Notes under the pieces: model-generated
Databases searched by the model: none
What the model saw: only the letters and a program-made list of their open reading frames with translations
Told to the model about the DNA's origin: nothing
Made by a program: the position numbers and the translations under genes
NCBI GenBank assembly: GCA_027021615.1
Contig: JALUTY010000096.1
Location: forward strand, 1 to 64,000
DNA: 64,000 nucleotides
Direction of reading: 5' to 3'
Origin: a bacterium
Lineage (GTDB): Bacteria > Desulfobacterota > Deferrisomatia > Deferrisomatales > Deferrisomataceae
Shown: positions 1 to 8,597 of the stretch, piece after piece
How positions within the stretch are numbered: the stretch's first letter is position 1
Layout of the letters: each line of letters begins with the position of its first letter

Positions 1-100
1 GGCGGTGTCTCGCCGGTACATGAGCCTGGCGTCGATGGACGAAGTGCTGAAACGGACCAACCCACTCCCAACGAACCCGGAGCTGCCGGTGGCTGCCTGA
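1..100 (+). CDS. C-terminal tail of an unidentified protein (window edge)
   Basis: An open frame enters from the left edge (codons start at base 2) and ends with TGA at 98-100. It gives about 32 residues, including RRYMSLASMDEVLKRTN. A Tyr near the start of a short polar tail resembles the region after the catalytic Tyr of tyrosine recombinases, but this is too little to assign a family. The rest of the gene lies outside the window. Confidence 0.4.
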   Translation, partial: AVSRRYMSLASMDEVLKRTNPLPTNPELPVAA

Positions 101-247
101 TCTACCAACCGAGGATGACGCGGTCGGCTTCTTACACCACCTTGACGGACGTGACCCGAGGCTTCGGCGCCTACCCGGAGCTCACAGTGTTTCGACCGGC
201 GACCAAGGTTGCGGCGAGGTTGCCGGGAAGTCGACGAGGAGGATCGG

Positions 248-721
248 ATGCGGACGAGCCGGGCTGTGTGGAGAAGAGGGGTAGGGCTGGTCGCGACGCT
301 GCTGGGTGTGTGGGGATGCGCGGGCGTTGCGTTCGCTCCCCTGACCCGAGTGGACGCCAAGGTGGAAGGGTTCACCAAACACTATGCCGAGAGCTTTTTT
401 CGGATCGGTGAGAACCGGTTGTTCAGCGTAGAGCTGGAAACGAGCCCGGCCCGCCTTCGGGTGGGAAAGAACCGGTTCGAGCTGATCGTGCACCATGCCA
501 AGATGGGCGATGTGGAAGGGGCGCGGGTGGAGGTGGTGGCCAGGGGGCCCTCGGGCCAGGAGGTGCGCCCCCACGTCTGGGAGGTGGAGTACGGGGCCTA
601 CGATGTGACCGGTTTGGCGTTTGACGAGCCCGGTACCTGGACCGTGGAGGTGCGGGCACAGAAGGGGAACCTTCGGGACCGGGTGCAGTTCGATCTCGTC
701 GTGCCTCCTCCCGGCGGATGA
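248..721 (+). CDS. YtkA/FixH-like secreted or membrane-anchored protein
   Basis: This 157-residue protein has an N-terminal hydrophobic segment (about residues 10-30) containing a Cys (GVWGCAG), so it may be a signal peptide or a non-canonical lipobox. The rest is beta-rich with the pattern VGKNRFELIVHHA...GARVEV...G.YDVTGLAFDEPGTW, typical of YtkA/FixH-like domains often found with copper handling or cytochrome oxidase assembly. The ATG at 248 is preferred over an upstream in-frame ATG at 209 because GAGGAGG lies about 5 bases before it. The next gene, a beta-barrel, is 60 bp downstream on the same strand. Metal binding is inferred from the family and from the island. Confidence 0.6.
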   Translation: MRTSRAVWRRGVGLVATLLGVWGCAGVAFAPLTRVDAKVEGFTKHYAESFFRIGENRLFSVELETSPARLRVGKNRFELIVHHAKMGDVEGARVEVVARGPSGQEVRPHVWEVEYGAYDVTGLAFDEPGTWTVEVRAQKGNLRDRVQFDLVVPPPGG

Positions 722-781
722 CGGGGCGGCCGGTTCCATGGAGGGGGTAGCCTCCGCGGGCTTTCGGTAGGGAGACGGCGT

Positions 782-1627
782 ATGCGATGGAGAGGGCTCG
801 TTTCGGTCACGATCGTGGGGGGCCTCGTCGTGGGTGCTGGGGGACGGGTCATGGCGAGCCCGCGGGTGGCTGCGGGGATGGCGGTGGACTACCAGACCGG
901 GGACTACGGGTCCGGACAGACCACGGATGCCTGGGCGGTGACCGTCACCGCGAGCTTCTGGCCAAAGGACCGGTGGGTCGTCGATGTATCGGTTCCCTAC
1001 CTATATCAGTCGGCCAGCACCACCGTCACCGCTGCCGGCGGTGTGCGGTTTGACGTGAGCTCGGACGGCCGCGCCTCCAGCTCCACCATGGGGCCGGGCC
1101 ACGGAGAACCAGAGGCTGGCAACGCCACCACGGTCACCGACTCCCAGAGCGGGTTGGGCGACGTGATGGTGGGGCTCGCCTACACCCTCATGGAGGAGAG
1201 CGACGAGCTACCCCAGATCGTCCTTTCCTCCGCGGTCAAGATCCCAACGGCCGACGAGGAGAAGAGCCTGGGCACCGGGGAGTGGGACCTGGAGGTGGGG
1301 CTGGGTCTGGCGAAGATCGTGGCCGAGTGGGACCTGTTCGCCTCGGGGCGGTACGTGTTTCAGGGAGAGTCCGAGGCGTTCGGGCTCAAGGACTTCGCGG
1401 TGCTAGAAGCAGGGCTCGGCCGGTTCGCCGGGGAGGCGGCAGAGGTTTGGGCCTCTACCGCATGGGCCTCGGCCCCTTCGGAGTTTTCGGATCCTTCGGC
1501 CGAGGTGCGGCTCGGGATCGACTTCGGCCTCCCCTCGGGGCTCGGTCTCGGCGGCTACCTCTCCAAGGGCCTCACCGATGGCGCCCCCGACTACGGAGCC
1601 GGCGTGTCGGCTTCGGTCGCGTTCTGA
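782..1627 (+). CDS. outer-membrane beta-barrel protein (transporter-like)
   Basis: This 281-residue protein begins with a signal peptide (about residues 1-25, ending VMA/SPRVAAG). Alternating hydrophobic strands follow, with motifs such as QSGLGDVMVGLAYTL, IVLSSAVKIPTADEEKSLGTG and a C-terminal aromatic residue (ASVAF), the usual end of outer-membrane barrels. The middle resembles the phenol-degradation MetA-like 'transporter' barrels that are often annotated near metal-efflux genes. GGGAG lies seven bases before the ATG. It probably forms a unit with the YtkA-like gene. The substrate is unknown. Confidence 0.6.
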   Translation: MRWRGLVSVTIVGGLVVGAGGRVMASPRVAAGMAVDYQTGDYGSGQTTDAWAVTVTASFWPKDRWVVDVSVPYLYQSASTTVTAAGGVRFDVSSDGRASSSTMGPGHGEPEAGNATTVTDSQSGLGDVMVGLAYTLMEESDELPQIVLSSAVKIPTADEEKSLGTGEWDLEVGLGLAKIVAEWDLFASGRYVFQGESEAFGLKDFAVLEAGLGRFAGEAAEVWASTAWASAPSEFSDPSAEVRLGIDFGLPSGLGLGGYLSKGLTDGAPDYGAGVSASVAF

Positions 1628-1659
1628 GCGCGACACGCGCCGGTAACGAAGGGGCTCGC

Positions 1660-2153
1660 TCAGTCTTTGTCCCCTGCGGCAATGGCTTCGAGGAATCGGC
1701 AGAAATCGCTCAAGGCAGCGCGGAGGTCCGCGGAAACGGTAGGAAGGTTTTCGCCCAGACGCTGCAGCCGTTCCGGATCGAACTGGAAGGCGTACACGTT
1801 TCGCACGACGTGCCGAAATCCGAGATACTCCTGAAGGGCCCTGGCCGTGGAGTCGGATAGGACTGCGGGGCGGAGGCCCGGGACGGGGCCGCCAGCTGCC
1901 GTAGGAGTTCGCGGTGCCAGTCCCTCCCGGTCGGTACCACTTCGTCCACCGTTCGTGCGACGCGCTCCAGGATTCTTTCAATCCCGCAATAGAAGTCGTG
2001 AAGGTTCAGGGCGCACGAGTCGAGAAAGGCGTCCTGGTGCTCGGGGTGTTCCCGAGCCCCGCGCAAAGCGCGGTCGACCCGGCTTTCCACCCGAGCGATT
2101 TCCCGCAGTTCCGCCCGGATCCGGGCGGCGAGCACCTCGTATCGAGGCCTCAC
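1660..2153 (-). pseudogene. HepT-like HEPN ribonuclease toxin, frameshifted
   Basis: The frame opens with GTG at 2153, overlapping the stop of the nucleotidyltransferase by GTGA. It encodes a helical HEPN-type protein (LNLHDFYCGIERILERVAR, DWHRELLRQL). After the codons for LLRQLA, near 1880-1895, the homologous sequence continues in another frame: RPAVLSD, then FRHVVRNVYAF (the RxxxxN/H-type HEPN active-site region), then DPERLQRLGENLP, ending at TGA 1660. A one-base loss or two-base gain separates the halves. The original frame continues into meaningless residues. Either the toxin is dead or the assembly carries an indel. The coupled order antitoxin-toxin matches MNT/HepT modules. Confidence 0.65.
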
Positions 2154-2530
2154 AACTCCACCGCCTGCTCCAACAGCCGGTCCAGGACGTCCGGCGCACA
2201 CGTTTCCGCACAGATCAGTTCGACGGGGAGCTCCGGATCCATATACGCGAGCTCGGCGACGGCCCGAAAAGTGTCGCACGCCGGCACTCCCCACGCGAGG
2301 AGATCCACGTCGGACCACTGTGTAAACAGGTCCTCTGGGCCGGCGAGCGAGCCCACCAGCATCACCCGGCCGGCCCCATACCGCGCCCGTAGGATTCGGG
2401 CGGCCTCCTTGGCCAGTGCCAGCGTCCGGGTCCTCCTGACCGAGAGCCGGGAGTGCTCGGCGCGTGCCCGCGAGCGGTAGGTTTCGCGAAACGGGGCGAG
2501 TTCATGGTCCGACCACCTTCCGGCGCACAT
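2150..2530 (-). CDS. MNT-type nucleotidyltransferase antitoxin-like protein
   Basis: This 126-residue minimal nucleotidyltransferase carries the Pol-beta signature GSLAG followed about ten residues later by SDVDLLAW, the GS...DxD metal-binding motif. In MNT/HepT pairs this protein AMPylates or otherwise neutralises the HEPN toxin. The ATG at 2530 is chosen over a TTG at 2566 because the residues from MCAGRWSDHEL match the usual N-terminal helix; no strong ribosome binding site is visible at either. The gene follows the P-type ATPase on the same strand and overlaps the frameshifted HEPN gene by 4 bp. An intact antitoxin beside a broken toxin is a common decayed state. Confidence 0.7.
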   Translation of the reverse strand: MCAGRWSDHELAPFRETYRSRARAEHSRLSVRRTRTLALAKEAARILRARYGAGRVMLVGSLAGPEDLFTQWSDVDLLAWGVPACDTFRAVAELAYMDPELPVELICAETCAPDVLDRLLEQAVEL

Positions 2531-2588
2531 GGCGTTCACTGCACCAAGGGGCCGCTCGGTAATCAAAGACTGCGGATCGGTCTTGCCA

Positions 2589-5210
2589 TTACAGCTTCAC
2601 CCTCCGGAGCCGCAGGGCGTTACCCACCACCGACACGGAGCTGAAGCTCATGGCTGCGGCCGCGATGATGGGGCTCAGGAGCAGGCCGAAGGGTGGGTAC
2701 AGGACCCCGGCAGCGATCGGCACGCCCAGGCTGTTGTACGCAAACGCCCAAAACAGGTTCTGCTTGATGTTGCGCATGGTTGCCCGGCTCAGCTTGCGGG
2801 CCCGCACGATGCCCCGGAGGTCCCCCTTCACCAGGGTCACCCCGGCGCTCTCCATGGCCACGTCGGTTCCCGTGCCCATGGCGATCCCGATCTGGGCCTG
2901 GGCCAGGGCCGGGGCGTCGTTGATGCCGTCGCCGGCCATGGCCACGAATCGGCCCTCCTCTTGATAGCGCTTGACCACGCTGGCCTTGTCCTCGGGCAGC
3001 ACCTCGGCCACCACCTCATCGATGTCCAGACGCCGGGCCACGGCCTCGGCCGTGGTGCGGCTGTCGCCGGTGAGCATGACGATCCGGATCCCCTCGTCAT
3101 GGAGCTGCTGGATCGCCTCGGGCGTGGTCTCCTTGATGGGGTCCGTCACCCCGAGGAGCCCGGCCGGCCTGCCGTCCACGGCCACGAGCATGACCGTCTG
3201 GCCCTCGGCCCGAAGATCCTCGGCCCTCTTGCCGAGCGGTCCGGGATCGACGCCCAGGTCGTCCAGGAGCTTCTTCGTGCCCAGCACCACCTCGGCCCCG
3301 TCCACATGGCCTCGGACGCCTTTGCCGGTGATCGATTCGAAGCCTTCCACCGCCGCCAGTTCCACCCCCCGGTCTCCGGCGCCGGCCACGATCGCCGCGG
3401 CCAGCGGGTGCTCGCTGGCCCGCTCGAGACTGGCGGCTAGGCGCACGAGGCGCTGCTCGTCCATCCCCTCGGCCGGCTCCACCGTCACCAGTCTGGGCTT
3501 GCCCTCGGTCAGGGTGCCGGTCTTGTCCACCACCAGGGTATCCACCTTGCGCATGTGTTCGATGGCCTCGGCGTTCTTGAACAACACCCCCATCGTGGCA
3601 CCCTTTCCGGTGGCCACCATGATCGACATGGGGGTAGCCAGTCCCAAAGCACAGGGGCAGGCGATGATCAGCACGGCCACCGCGTTGATCAGCCCGTGGG
3701 CCAGGCGTGGATCGGGCCCGAACAACGCCCATATGACGAAGGTGAGCACGGCGATCAGCACCACGGCTGGCACGAAGTAGCCGGCCACCTGGTCGGCCAG
3801 CTTCTGGATGGGGGCCCGGCTGCGCTGGGCCTCGGCCACCATCCGCACGATCTGGGCGAGTAGGGTCTCGGCCCCTACCCTTCTGGCCTCCATCACGAAC
3901 GAGCCGGTGGCGTTCACCGTGGCGCCGGTCACGGGGTCGCCCGGTCCCTTCTCCACCGGCACTGGCTCACCGGTGATCATGGACTCGTCCACGTTGGAGC
4001 GCCCCTCCACCACCACCCCGTCGACCGGGATCTTTTCGCCGGGCCGGACCCGGAGCCGGTCACCGGGCTTGACCTGGTCGAGGGGTACGTCCTTCTCGGT
4101 GCCGTCGGGTAGCACGAGGCGGGCCGTCTTGGGGGCGAGCCCGAGAAGAGCCCGGATGGCTGCCCCGGTTTGGCTGCGTGCCTTGAGCTCCAGCACCTGC
4201 CCCAACAGGACCAGGGTCACGATCACCGATGCGGCCTCGAAGTACACCGCCACCTGTCCGGACTCGTCCCGGAACGAAGGGGGGAAAATGTCGGGAAAGA
4301 TAGTGGCGATTACGCTGTAGGCGTACGCCACGCCGACGCCGAGCCCGATCAGGGTAAACATGTTGAGGCTGCGGTTCACCACCGACTGCCAGCCTCGCAC
4401 GAAGAACGGCCAGCCGCCCCACAGGATGACGGGGGTCGCCAGAACGAGCTCCACCCAGCTGAGCATCCGGCTGGAGCCCAGCTGCCCCAAGGGGCGGCCG
4501 GGCAGGTACTCGGACATGGCGATCAGGAACACCGGCGTCGTGAGCACCGCGCTCACCCAGAACCTCCGGCGCATGTCCCGAAGCTCGGGGTTCTCTTCTT
4601 CCTCCGCCTCGGGGACCCGGGGCTCGAGGGCCATACCACAAATGGGGCACGACCCAGGTTCGTTCTGCACGATCTCGGGGTGCATGGGGCAGACGTACTC
4701 GGTGGGGCCGCCCCCGGGCACCGCGGACACCATCGGCTCGAGGGCCATGCCGCACTTGGGACAGGGGCCGGGCTCGTCCGCCACCACCTCCGGGTGCATG
4801 GGGCAGGTGTAGCGGGTGGATTCGGCCGCCTTGGGCTGGACCGGCGCCGGCTTCTCTCCCAGATACGTCCCGGGGTCCGCCCGGAACTTCTCGAGGCAGT
4901 GGGCGCTGCAGAAGGCGTAGTCCTTGCCCTGGTGGGTGTGGTGGTGCTCGCACGTTTCCGGGTCCACGGTCATGCCACACACGGGGTCGGTGGAGGGGGC
5001 CTGACCCGGGTCGACCGACCCGTCCGGCGCACCCAGATACGCCCCGGGGTCCGCCCGGAACCTCTCGAGGCAGTGGGCGCTGCAGAAGGCGTAGTCCTTG
5101 CCCTGGTGGGTGTGGTGGTGCTCGCACGTTTCCGGGTCCACGGTCATGCCGCACACGGGATCGGTGGCGGTGTGCGCTGTTGCGGAATGATGGTGCGAAG
5201 GATGGCTCAT
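2589..5210 (-). CDS. copA: CopA-like heavy-metal P1B-type ATPase with YHS-YHS-HMBD-HMBD N-terminus
   Basis: This 873-residue ATP-driven exporter probably moves Cu(I) (or Ag) out of the cytoplasm. The N-terminus has a His-rich stretch, two nearly identical YHS domains ([17 protein letters not shown]...FCSAHC) in about residues 17-115, and two heavy-metal-binding modules ([18 protein letters not shown] and [18 protein letters not shown]). The membrane and ATPase core carries the CPC ion motif ([13 protein letters not shown], about residue 517), the phosphorylation site DKTGTLTEG (about 563), SEHPLA and [26 protein letters not shown] precedes the ATG. It is the last efflux gene of the leftward operon starting at 7111. 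It lacks a classical GMTCxxC HMA domain. Confidence 0.93.
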   Translation of the reverse strand: MSHPSHHHSATAHTATDPVCGMTVDPETCEHHHTHQGKDYAFCSAHCLERFRADPGAYLGAPDGSVDPGQAPSTDPVCGMTVDPETCEHHHTHQGKDYAFCSAHCLEKFRADPGTYLGEKPAPVQPKAAESTRYTCPMHPEVVADEPGPCPKCGMALEPMVSAVPGGGPTEYVCPMHPEIVQNEPGSCPICGMALEPRVPEAEEEENPELRDMRRRFWVSAVLTTPVFLIAMSEYLPGRPLGQLGSSRMLSWVELVLATPVILWGGWPFFVRGWQSVVNRSLNMFTLIGLGVGVAYAYSVIATIFPDIFPPSFRDESGQVAVYFEAASVIVTLVLLGQVLELKARSQTGAAIRALLGLAPKTARLVLPDGTEKDVPLDQVKPGDRLRVRPGEKIPVDGVVVEGRSNVDESMITGEPVPVEKGPGDPVTGATVNATGSFVMEARRVGAETLLAQIVRMVAEAQRSRAPIQKLADQVAGYFVPAVVLIAVLTFVIWALFGPDPRLAHGLINAVAVLIIACPCALGLATPMSIMVATGKGATMGVLFKNAEAIEHMRKVDTLVVDKTGTLTEGKPRLVTVEPAEGMDEQRLVRLAASLERASEHPLAAAIVAGAGDRGVELAAVEGFESITGKGVRGHVDGAEVVLGTKKLLDDLGVDPGPLGKRAEDLRAEGQTVMLVAVDGRPAGLLGVTDPIKETTPEAIQQLHDEGIRIVMLTGDSRTTAEAVARRLDIDEVVAEVLPEDKASVVKRYQEEGRFVAMAGDGINDAPALAQAQIGIAMGTGTDVAMESAGVTLVKGDLRGIVRARKLSRATMRNIKQNLFWAFAYNSLGVPIAAGVLYPPFGLLLSPIIAAAAMSFSSVSVVGNALRLRRVKL

Positions 5211-5261
5211 GGTGGGTTTCCTCCTGCTCGAAAAGCGGCCAAGCCCAGCCGGTTCCGGACC

Positions 5262-5783
5262 TTACCCCCGTTTCTCAGAGGCCGCAAGGCGGGAATCGGA
5301 CGATCGAGTTTCCGTATGAGCGAAGGGGGGGTTGCGGAGAGTTCGGAGTTCCGGCTCGACCACTGCGCGCATGCAGTGTGGGCAGATGCCGTGGCTGAAG
5401 GTGATGTGGTGGGTCTGGAACAGGGCCTGCTCGAGGGGGAGCCAGTGCTTCTTCCCGTCTCCTCCGGGGACCGGGATCGCCTTGCAGTACATACAGGTGC
5501 GCAACAGCGAGTCCTCCGCGGGCCTGCCGGACTCCTCCCTGTGCTTTCGCCGAGCCGGATCAGCCAGGTGGAACGCCCATGCGAGCACCGCCCCCAGCGC
5601 TGCGAACGCGGCAGCCATGGGGAGCATGGACAGATGGAATGCGCCCGCGCCCGCCGAACCCCCGGTTCCCGGGCCCGCCCCAGGCCCTCCCACCGCGACC
5701 ATGGCAAACGGGTGAAGGACCAGCCACCCCGCGCCTGCTCCGGTCACAAACGGCGACAACAGTGTGCGAGCAATGAGGTTCAT
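5262..5783 (-). CDS. membrane protein with C-terminal CxxC...CPHC zinc-ribbon-like domain
   Basis: This protein of about 173 residues starts at MNLIARTLL; the ATG at 5783 has AAAGGACAGG upstream, and an earlier in-frame ATG at 5840 is less likely. Two hydrophobic segments (about 10-35, and 50-75 with a Gly/Ala-rich linker) are followed by a cytoplasmic domain with CMYCKAIP...FSHGICPHCMRAV. This resembles the ICAWCKKI...SHGICPEC tail that often ends sensor proteins. It sits between the small Gly/His-rich membrane protein and the ATPase in the same operon. The function is unknown; metal sensing or redox coupling through the four Cys is an inference. Confidence 0.6.
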   Translation of the reverse strand: MNLIARTLLSPFVTGAGAGWLVLHPFAMVAVGGPGAGPGTGGSAGAGAFHLSMLPMAAAFAALGAVLAWAFHLADPARRKHREESGRPAEDSLLRTCMYCKAIPVPGGDGKKHWLPLEQALFQTHHITFSHGICPHCMRAVVEPELRTLRNPPFAHTETRSSDSRLAASEKRG

Positions 5784-5842
5784 GATCCTGTCCTTTCGGG
5801 TGACGGGAGGCCCGCTCTCGTTTCGTCCAGCGCCCCGCATCG

Positions 5843-6073
5843 CTATCCCTGGGGGCCGTTCTTGCCGTTGGATTCGTGTCCGGACGGGTTGCCCACCTCG
5901 GCCGGGGGATCCTGGGGCGAGGTGCCGTGGCCGCCAGGGTGCGCTTCGGGCTTGTGGTCACCTCCCCCGCCGTGCTGCCCATGCGCGCCGCACCCCCCGC
6001 CCCGGCGGTGCATCCAGAAAAAGAGGACGATCAGCAGGATCCAGAACCAGTTGTTGCGCAGGAACTCTTCCAT
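5843..6073 (-). CDS. small membrane protein with Gly/His-rich tail
   Basis: This 76-residue protein starts at MEEFLRNNWFWILLIVLFFW, giving one N-terminal transmembrane helix, followed by MHRRGGGCGAHGQHGGGGD and a His/Gly/Pro-rich tail. The layout matches DUF2933-like small membrane proteins found with copper resistance genes. The tail could hold metal ions, but no specific fold is visible. It is the third gene of the leftward ATPase operon, with 43 bp to the YHS gene upstream and 59 bp to the next gene. Confidence 0.6.
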   Translation of the reverse strand: MEEFLRNNWFWILLIVLFFWMHRRGGGCGAHGQHGGGGDHKPEAHPGGHGTSPQDPPAEVGNPSGHESNGKNGPQG

Positions 6074-6116
6074 GACCGAGGTTCTCCCAATGGGCAAGCG
6101 GGGGGTGCGGGCTGGG

Positions 6117-6329
6117 TCAGTGCGCGGATCTCGGTGCCGAGTCGGGGTCGGCTCGAAACGCCTCCCGGCATCCGGGTGAGCAAAAGTAATACCGTTTGCC
6201 CTCGTGGTCGAACGTGCCCCCCGGAGGGTCCTTCTCATCGATCAGCATGCGGCACATCGGATCGTAGCTCCACCCGGCATAGGGCCCGGGCAGTCCTGGG
6301 GAGATCTGGTGCAACTCGCGGGGGTTCAT
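6117..6329 (-). CDS. stand-alone YHS-domain protein
   Basis: This 70-residue soluble protein contains SYDPMCRMLIDEKDPPGGTF and then RYYFCSPGCREAFRADP, the DPxCxM...YYFCSxxCxxxF pattern of YHS domains, the same module that is duplicated on the ATPase. GGAAGGAGGGCATC precedes the ATG at 6329, which overlaps the stop of the upstream gene by ATGA. It may act as a small metal chaperone or buffer for the exporter; that role is inferred. Confidence 0.8.
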   Translation of the reverse strand: MNPRELHQISPGLPGPYAGWSYDPMCRMLIDEKDPPGGTFDHEGKRYYFCSPGCREAFRADPDSAPRSAH

Positions 6330-7111
6330 GATGCCCTCCTTCCGACCTGGTTTCTCGTGGGAGTGGTGTCGTGCCGTCGGCCGTGAGAACTACTTGGGAG
6401 AGATGCATGTTGCGTGCCGATGGGGGGTGCTGGTTCCCAGACGGGTCCCCGACTCATGCGAGATCCTGTTCCCGGGGGGGGGGCACCGGGTCCCGGAGGG
6501 GCGTCCGGCCCGTCGGACGGCCGACGTGAAAAGGCCCGGCTCGGAGGGGTAGACGGTATTTCCAAGAACGCCCGTCTGCGGGCTCGTTCCAAGACCCCGT
6601 GAAACGCCACGACCGCCGGTGGGGACAGACGGTGCGATGCAAGGCGCAGCTCCGCTTCGAGTGCCCGGAACGCGGCCTCTGCCCCGGCTTGCAGGGGATC
6701 CGCCGGTTCGGGCGGAGGCACGGGGGGCGGGGGCAAGGGGGGCGCCGTGGGGAGAAGACGATTGGCTCCCGGATCGGAGCGGTTGCGGCGGGATCGCAAG
6801 GACCACAGCCCGTCGAACACAGCTGCCAGGCCCACAACCAAGAAGACCGATGCGAGGATCCCGTAGCCGAGATTCACCGAGATGATCTCCCGGGTGGGCA
6901 CCGTGCCGGGTGCGGCGGCCAGCCGTCGCAACGAATCGATCTGGTGGAGGGACGCCAGTCCCACGAACAGAGCGACGACGGGCACGACCACCAGGGCGGC
7001 CAGCCCTGCGGGCACGGCGAGCGAGGGCCAGGATCCCATGGGCGGCTTCAACCGCTTTCTCGGGCGGGCTGAAGTTTTCGACGGGGACGGAAACGCTCGA
7101 AACGGACGCAT
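6326..7111 (-). CDS. membrane protein of unknown function, first gene of the ATPase operon
   Basis: This 261-residue protein has two predicted transmembrane helices (about residues 28-52, PSLAVPAGLAALVVVPVVAL, and about 78-100, LGYGILASVFLVVGLAAVF). A Pro-rich stretch near residue 125 ([13 protein letters not shown]) and a disordered Pro/Ser/Arg-rich C-terminus follow. I recognise no family. An ATG at 7111 with AGAGG upstream is preferred to ATG 7039, which lacks a ribosome binding site. The gene starts about 50 bases below a sigma-54 promoter candidate and is translationally coupled to the YHS gene, so it probably heads the copper ATPase operon. Confidence 0.5.
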   Translation of the reverse strand: MRPFRAFPSPSKTSARPRKRLKPPMGSWPSLAVPAGLAALVVVPVVALFVGLASLHQIDSLRRLAAAPGTVPTREIISVNLGYGILASVFLVVGLAAVFDGLWSLRSRRNRSDPGANRLLPTAPPLPPPPVPPPEPADPLQAGAEAAFRALEAELRLASHRLSPPAVVAFHGVLERARRRAFLEIPSTPPSRAFSRRPSDGPDAPPGPGAPPPGTGSRMSRGPVWEPAPPIGTQHASLPSSSHGRRHDTTPTRNQVGRRAS

Positions 7112-7172
7112 GACGGCCTCTGCTCTGGTTTCGGGGCGACCGGGGTGGCGTCACGGTGCTCTACGAACGAGA

Positions 7173-7188
7173 TGCATAAAGGGTGCCG
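7173..7188 (-). promoter_or_regulatory. sigma-54 (-24/-12) promoter candidate for the copA operon
   Basis: On the minus strand the sequence reads CGGCACCCTTTATGCA, with GG and GC separated by exactly ten bases and two mismatches to TGGCAC-N5-TTGCA. Predicted transcription starts near 7162, giving a leader of about 50 bases to the ATG at 7111. The nearby NtrC-type activator makes it plausible, but two-mismatch sites occur by chance. Confidence 0.45.
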
Positions 7189-7429
7189 GCTATGGCCCCC
7201 CTGCTCGGGATGCCAAAAAGCTCCTCCCGGGGGGGCAGGGAGCATGGCCCTGTGTCTCGCCGTCTCTGGGGCGTGCCTTCCGGGGGCGCGGAGACCGCCT
7301 TCTCCGCACCCCCCGCGGGGCCCATCGTGCCTCGCCCACGGTGCTCAGTATCCGCCAGGTCTGTGGAATGTTCGACGCTGACACGGGGGAGGCACCGAAA
7401 AAGCGGACGCTCGGCAAAGGATTCGGACG

Positions 7430-7445
7430 TGGCACATCGCGTGCA
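7430..7445 (+). promoter_or_regulatory. sigma-54 promoter candidate facing an apparently gene-free stretch
   Basis: TGGCACATCGCGTGCA matches TGGCAC-N5-TTGCA with one mismatch and correct GG-N10-GC spacing. The 7112-7615 interval has no convincing gene. About 60-80 bases downstream, AAAGGGGGTGATAC precedes a five-codon frame (ATG at 7522, TAG). A leader RNA, an antisense RNA against the 7616-7954 gene, or chance are all possible. Confidence 0.3.
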
Positions 7446-7615
7446 GAGGGCTCTTGTGCCGGCCGGGTCTGGCGTGCGGACACGTCCTTCCGGGTCGAGC
7501 CCACGCGAAAGGGGGTGATACATGGCCCACCCTCGTTAGTCCCCCCCACATGCCAGGTCCTGGGCACGACCCAAAACTGCCCGTTTCTTGTCGTGTTGCA
7601 GGCAGGAGGGGCGGA

Positions 7616-7954
7616 TCAGAGCAGAACAGAAAGAGAGGGGACCACGAGAAGGGCCAGGACGAGCGTCATCCCGGTCCATGCGATCCATGCGGCCCGCCGT
7701 TTGGCGGCTGGGGAGGGGATCGTGGGAGGAGAGCCGTGGACGGCCGACAGGGCCCACCAGGGAGCGGCCAGGGCGGCCAGGGCGAGCGCGAAACGGAGAG
7801 GTTGGCTCCAGTCTTGAATGCGGGCCGCCCACGCCATTGGGATCCGGACGCCCCAGTACGGGAGGAACGCCACCGCGTCATAGAGGAGGGCGAAGAGGAT
7901 CCCGAGCCCGATCCACGTCACGACCCGGAAGGGCGACCACTCACCATGTCTCAT
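7616..7954 (-). CDS. small integral membrane protein, unknown function
   Basis: This 112-residue protein starts at MRHGEWSPFRVV, with ATG 7954 overlapping the end of the upstream gene by 14 bp, so translation is probably coupled. Three hydrophobic segments are visible (about 12-35, 50-70 and 88-110). No conserved motif is recognised. It is the third gene of the leftward set 9451-8594, 8597-7941, 7954-7616, whose other members are secreted. A role with the GerMN-domain and repeat proteins is inferred from context only. Confidence 0.5.
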   Translation of the reverse strand: MRHGEWSPFRVVTWIGLGILFALLYDAVAFLPYWGVRIPMAWAARIQDWSQPLRFALALAALAAPWWALSAVHGSPPTIPSPAAKRRAAWIAWTGMTLVLALLVVPSLSVLL

Positions 7955-8597
7955 AGTAGAATCCGAACCGGTCGTCCCCCCACCGCGCAAACTTGCCCCT
8001 CAACTCCAACGGGAGACGCGTACCAGGGTAGTACCTCACGGTGAACCGCTCGTCTCCAAAGGTCAAGAGCTTCCCGACCACCGTTGCGATCCGCCCCTGG
8101 CCGTCGTACCCGAACGAGAGGGACGGAGAGCCGTCTCGACCAAACTTCCCCTCCACCCGGACCAGACGGCCGTCGTCATCCCGGACGAACCGGAACACCT
8201 CGTCGCCGTAGTGATAGAACCGTCCTCTCACCTCCCGGATTCGACGCTTGGGGCCGAGAATCACCTGGAACGTCGTGCCGCCGCCGTCCCCGAACTTCCC
8301 GAGCACGCGCCAGGCCCCCGGTGCACGCTCGAACCGGAACCGGTCGTCTCCGAGCCGGATGAACTTCCCTTCGACGGACACGGGGTTGCCCTCGGGGTCG
8401 AACCGGATCACGTGGACCCGGTCGCCGTACTCCCCGAACTTGCCCTCGATCCACACGGCCCGAATCGCGGCTCCCTCCCGAACCCGGGCTACGGCCTCGG
8501 GCGTGCCGATCCGCACGGCCTCAGGAACCGTCTCCGACGGGGCTGCCGTGGCCCGCGCTGCCAGCAAGATCGCGAGCACCACGAGAAACGAGATCAT
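7941..8597 (-). CDS. secreted protein built of GKF-x-GDxxF repeats
   Basis: This 218-residue protein has a signal peptide (MISFLVVLAILLAARATAA). After about residue 45 it consists of repeated units: EGKFGEYGDR, EGKFIRLGDDRFRF, LGKFGDGGGTTF, RGRFYHYGDEVFRF, EGKFGRDGSPSLSF, VGKLLTFGDERFTV and RGKFARWGDDRFGF, spaced about 20-28 residues. Each looks like a beta-hairpin with alternating charged and aromatic residues. I do not recognise the family; YD-type or beta-solenoid-like folds are possible. The ATG at 8597 overlaps the GerMN gene stop (ATGA). Confidence 0.7.
   Translation of the reverse strand: MISFLVVLAILLAARATAAPSETVPEAVRIGTPEAVARVREGAAIRAVWIEGKFGEYGDRVHVIRFDPEGNPVSVEGKFIRLGDDRFRFERAPGAWRVLGKFGDGGGTTFQVILGPKRRIREVRGRFYHYGDEVFRFVRDDDGRLVRVEGKFGRDGSPSLSFGYDGQGRIATVVGKLLTFGDERFTVRYYPGTRLPLELRGKFARWGDDRFGFYYETW

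Noticed and set aside
2-100. Assignment of the left-edge tail as a transposase or integrase.
   Set aside because: Only about 32 residues are visible; the resemblance to a tyrosine-recombinase tail is too weak to name.
4170-6179. Long plus-strand frame opposite the P-type ATPase; similar frames opposite the porin (12008-14413), the first TolC gene (20219-22042), pnp (30122-32248) and the ligase/radical SAM genes (48645-51125).
   Set aside because: All are antisense to genes with strong family motifs and show no coherent domains or good ribosome sites.
7454-8044. A 196-residue plus-strand frame below the 7430 sigma-54 site.
   Set aside because: Mostly antisense to the 7616-7954 and 7941-8597 genes, Arg/Gly/Pro-rich, with no domain.
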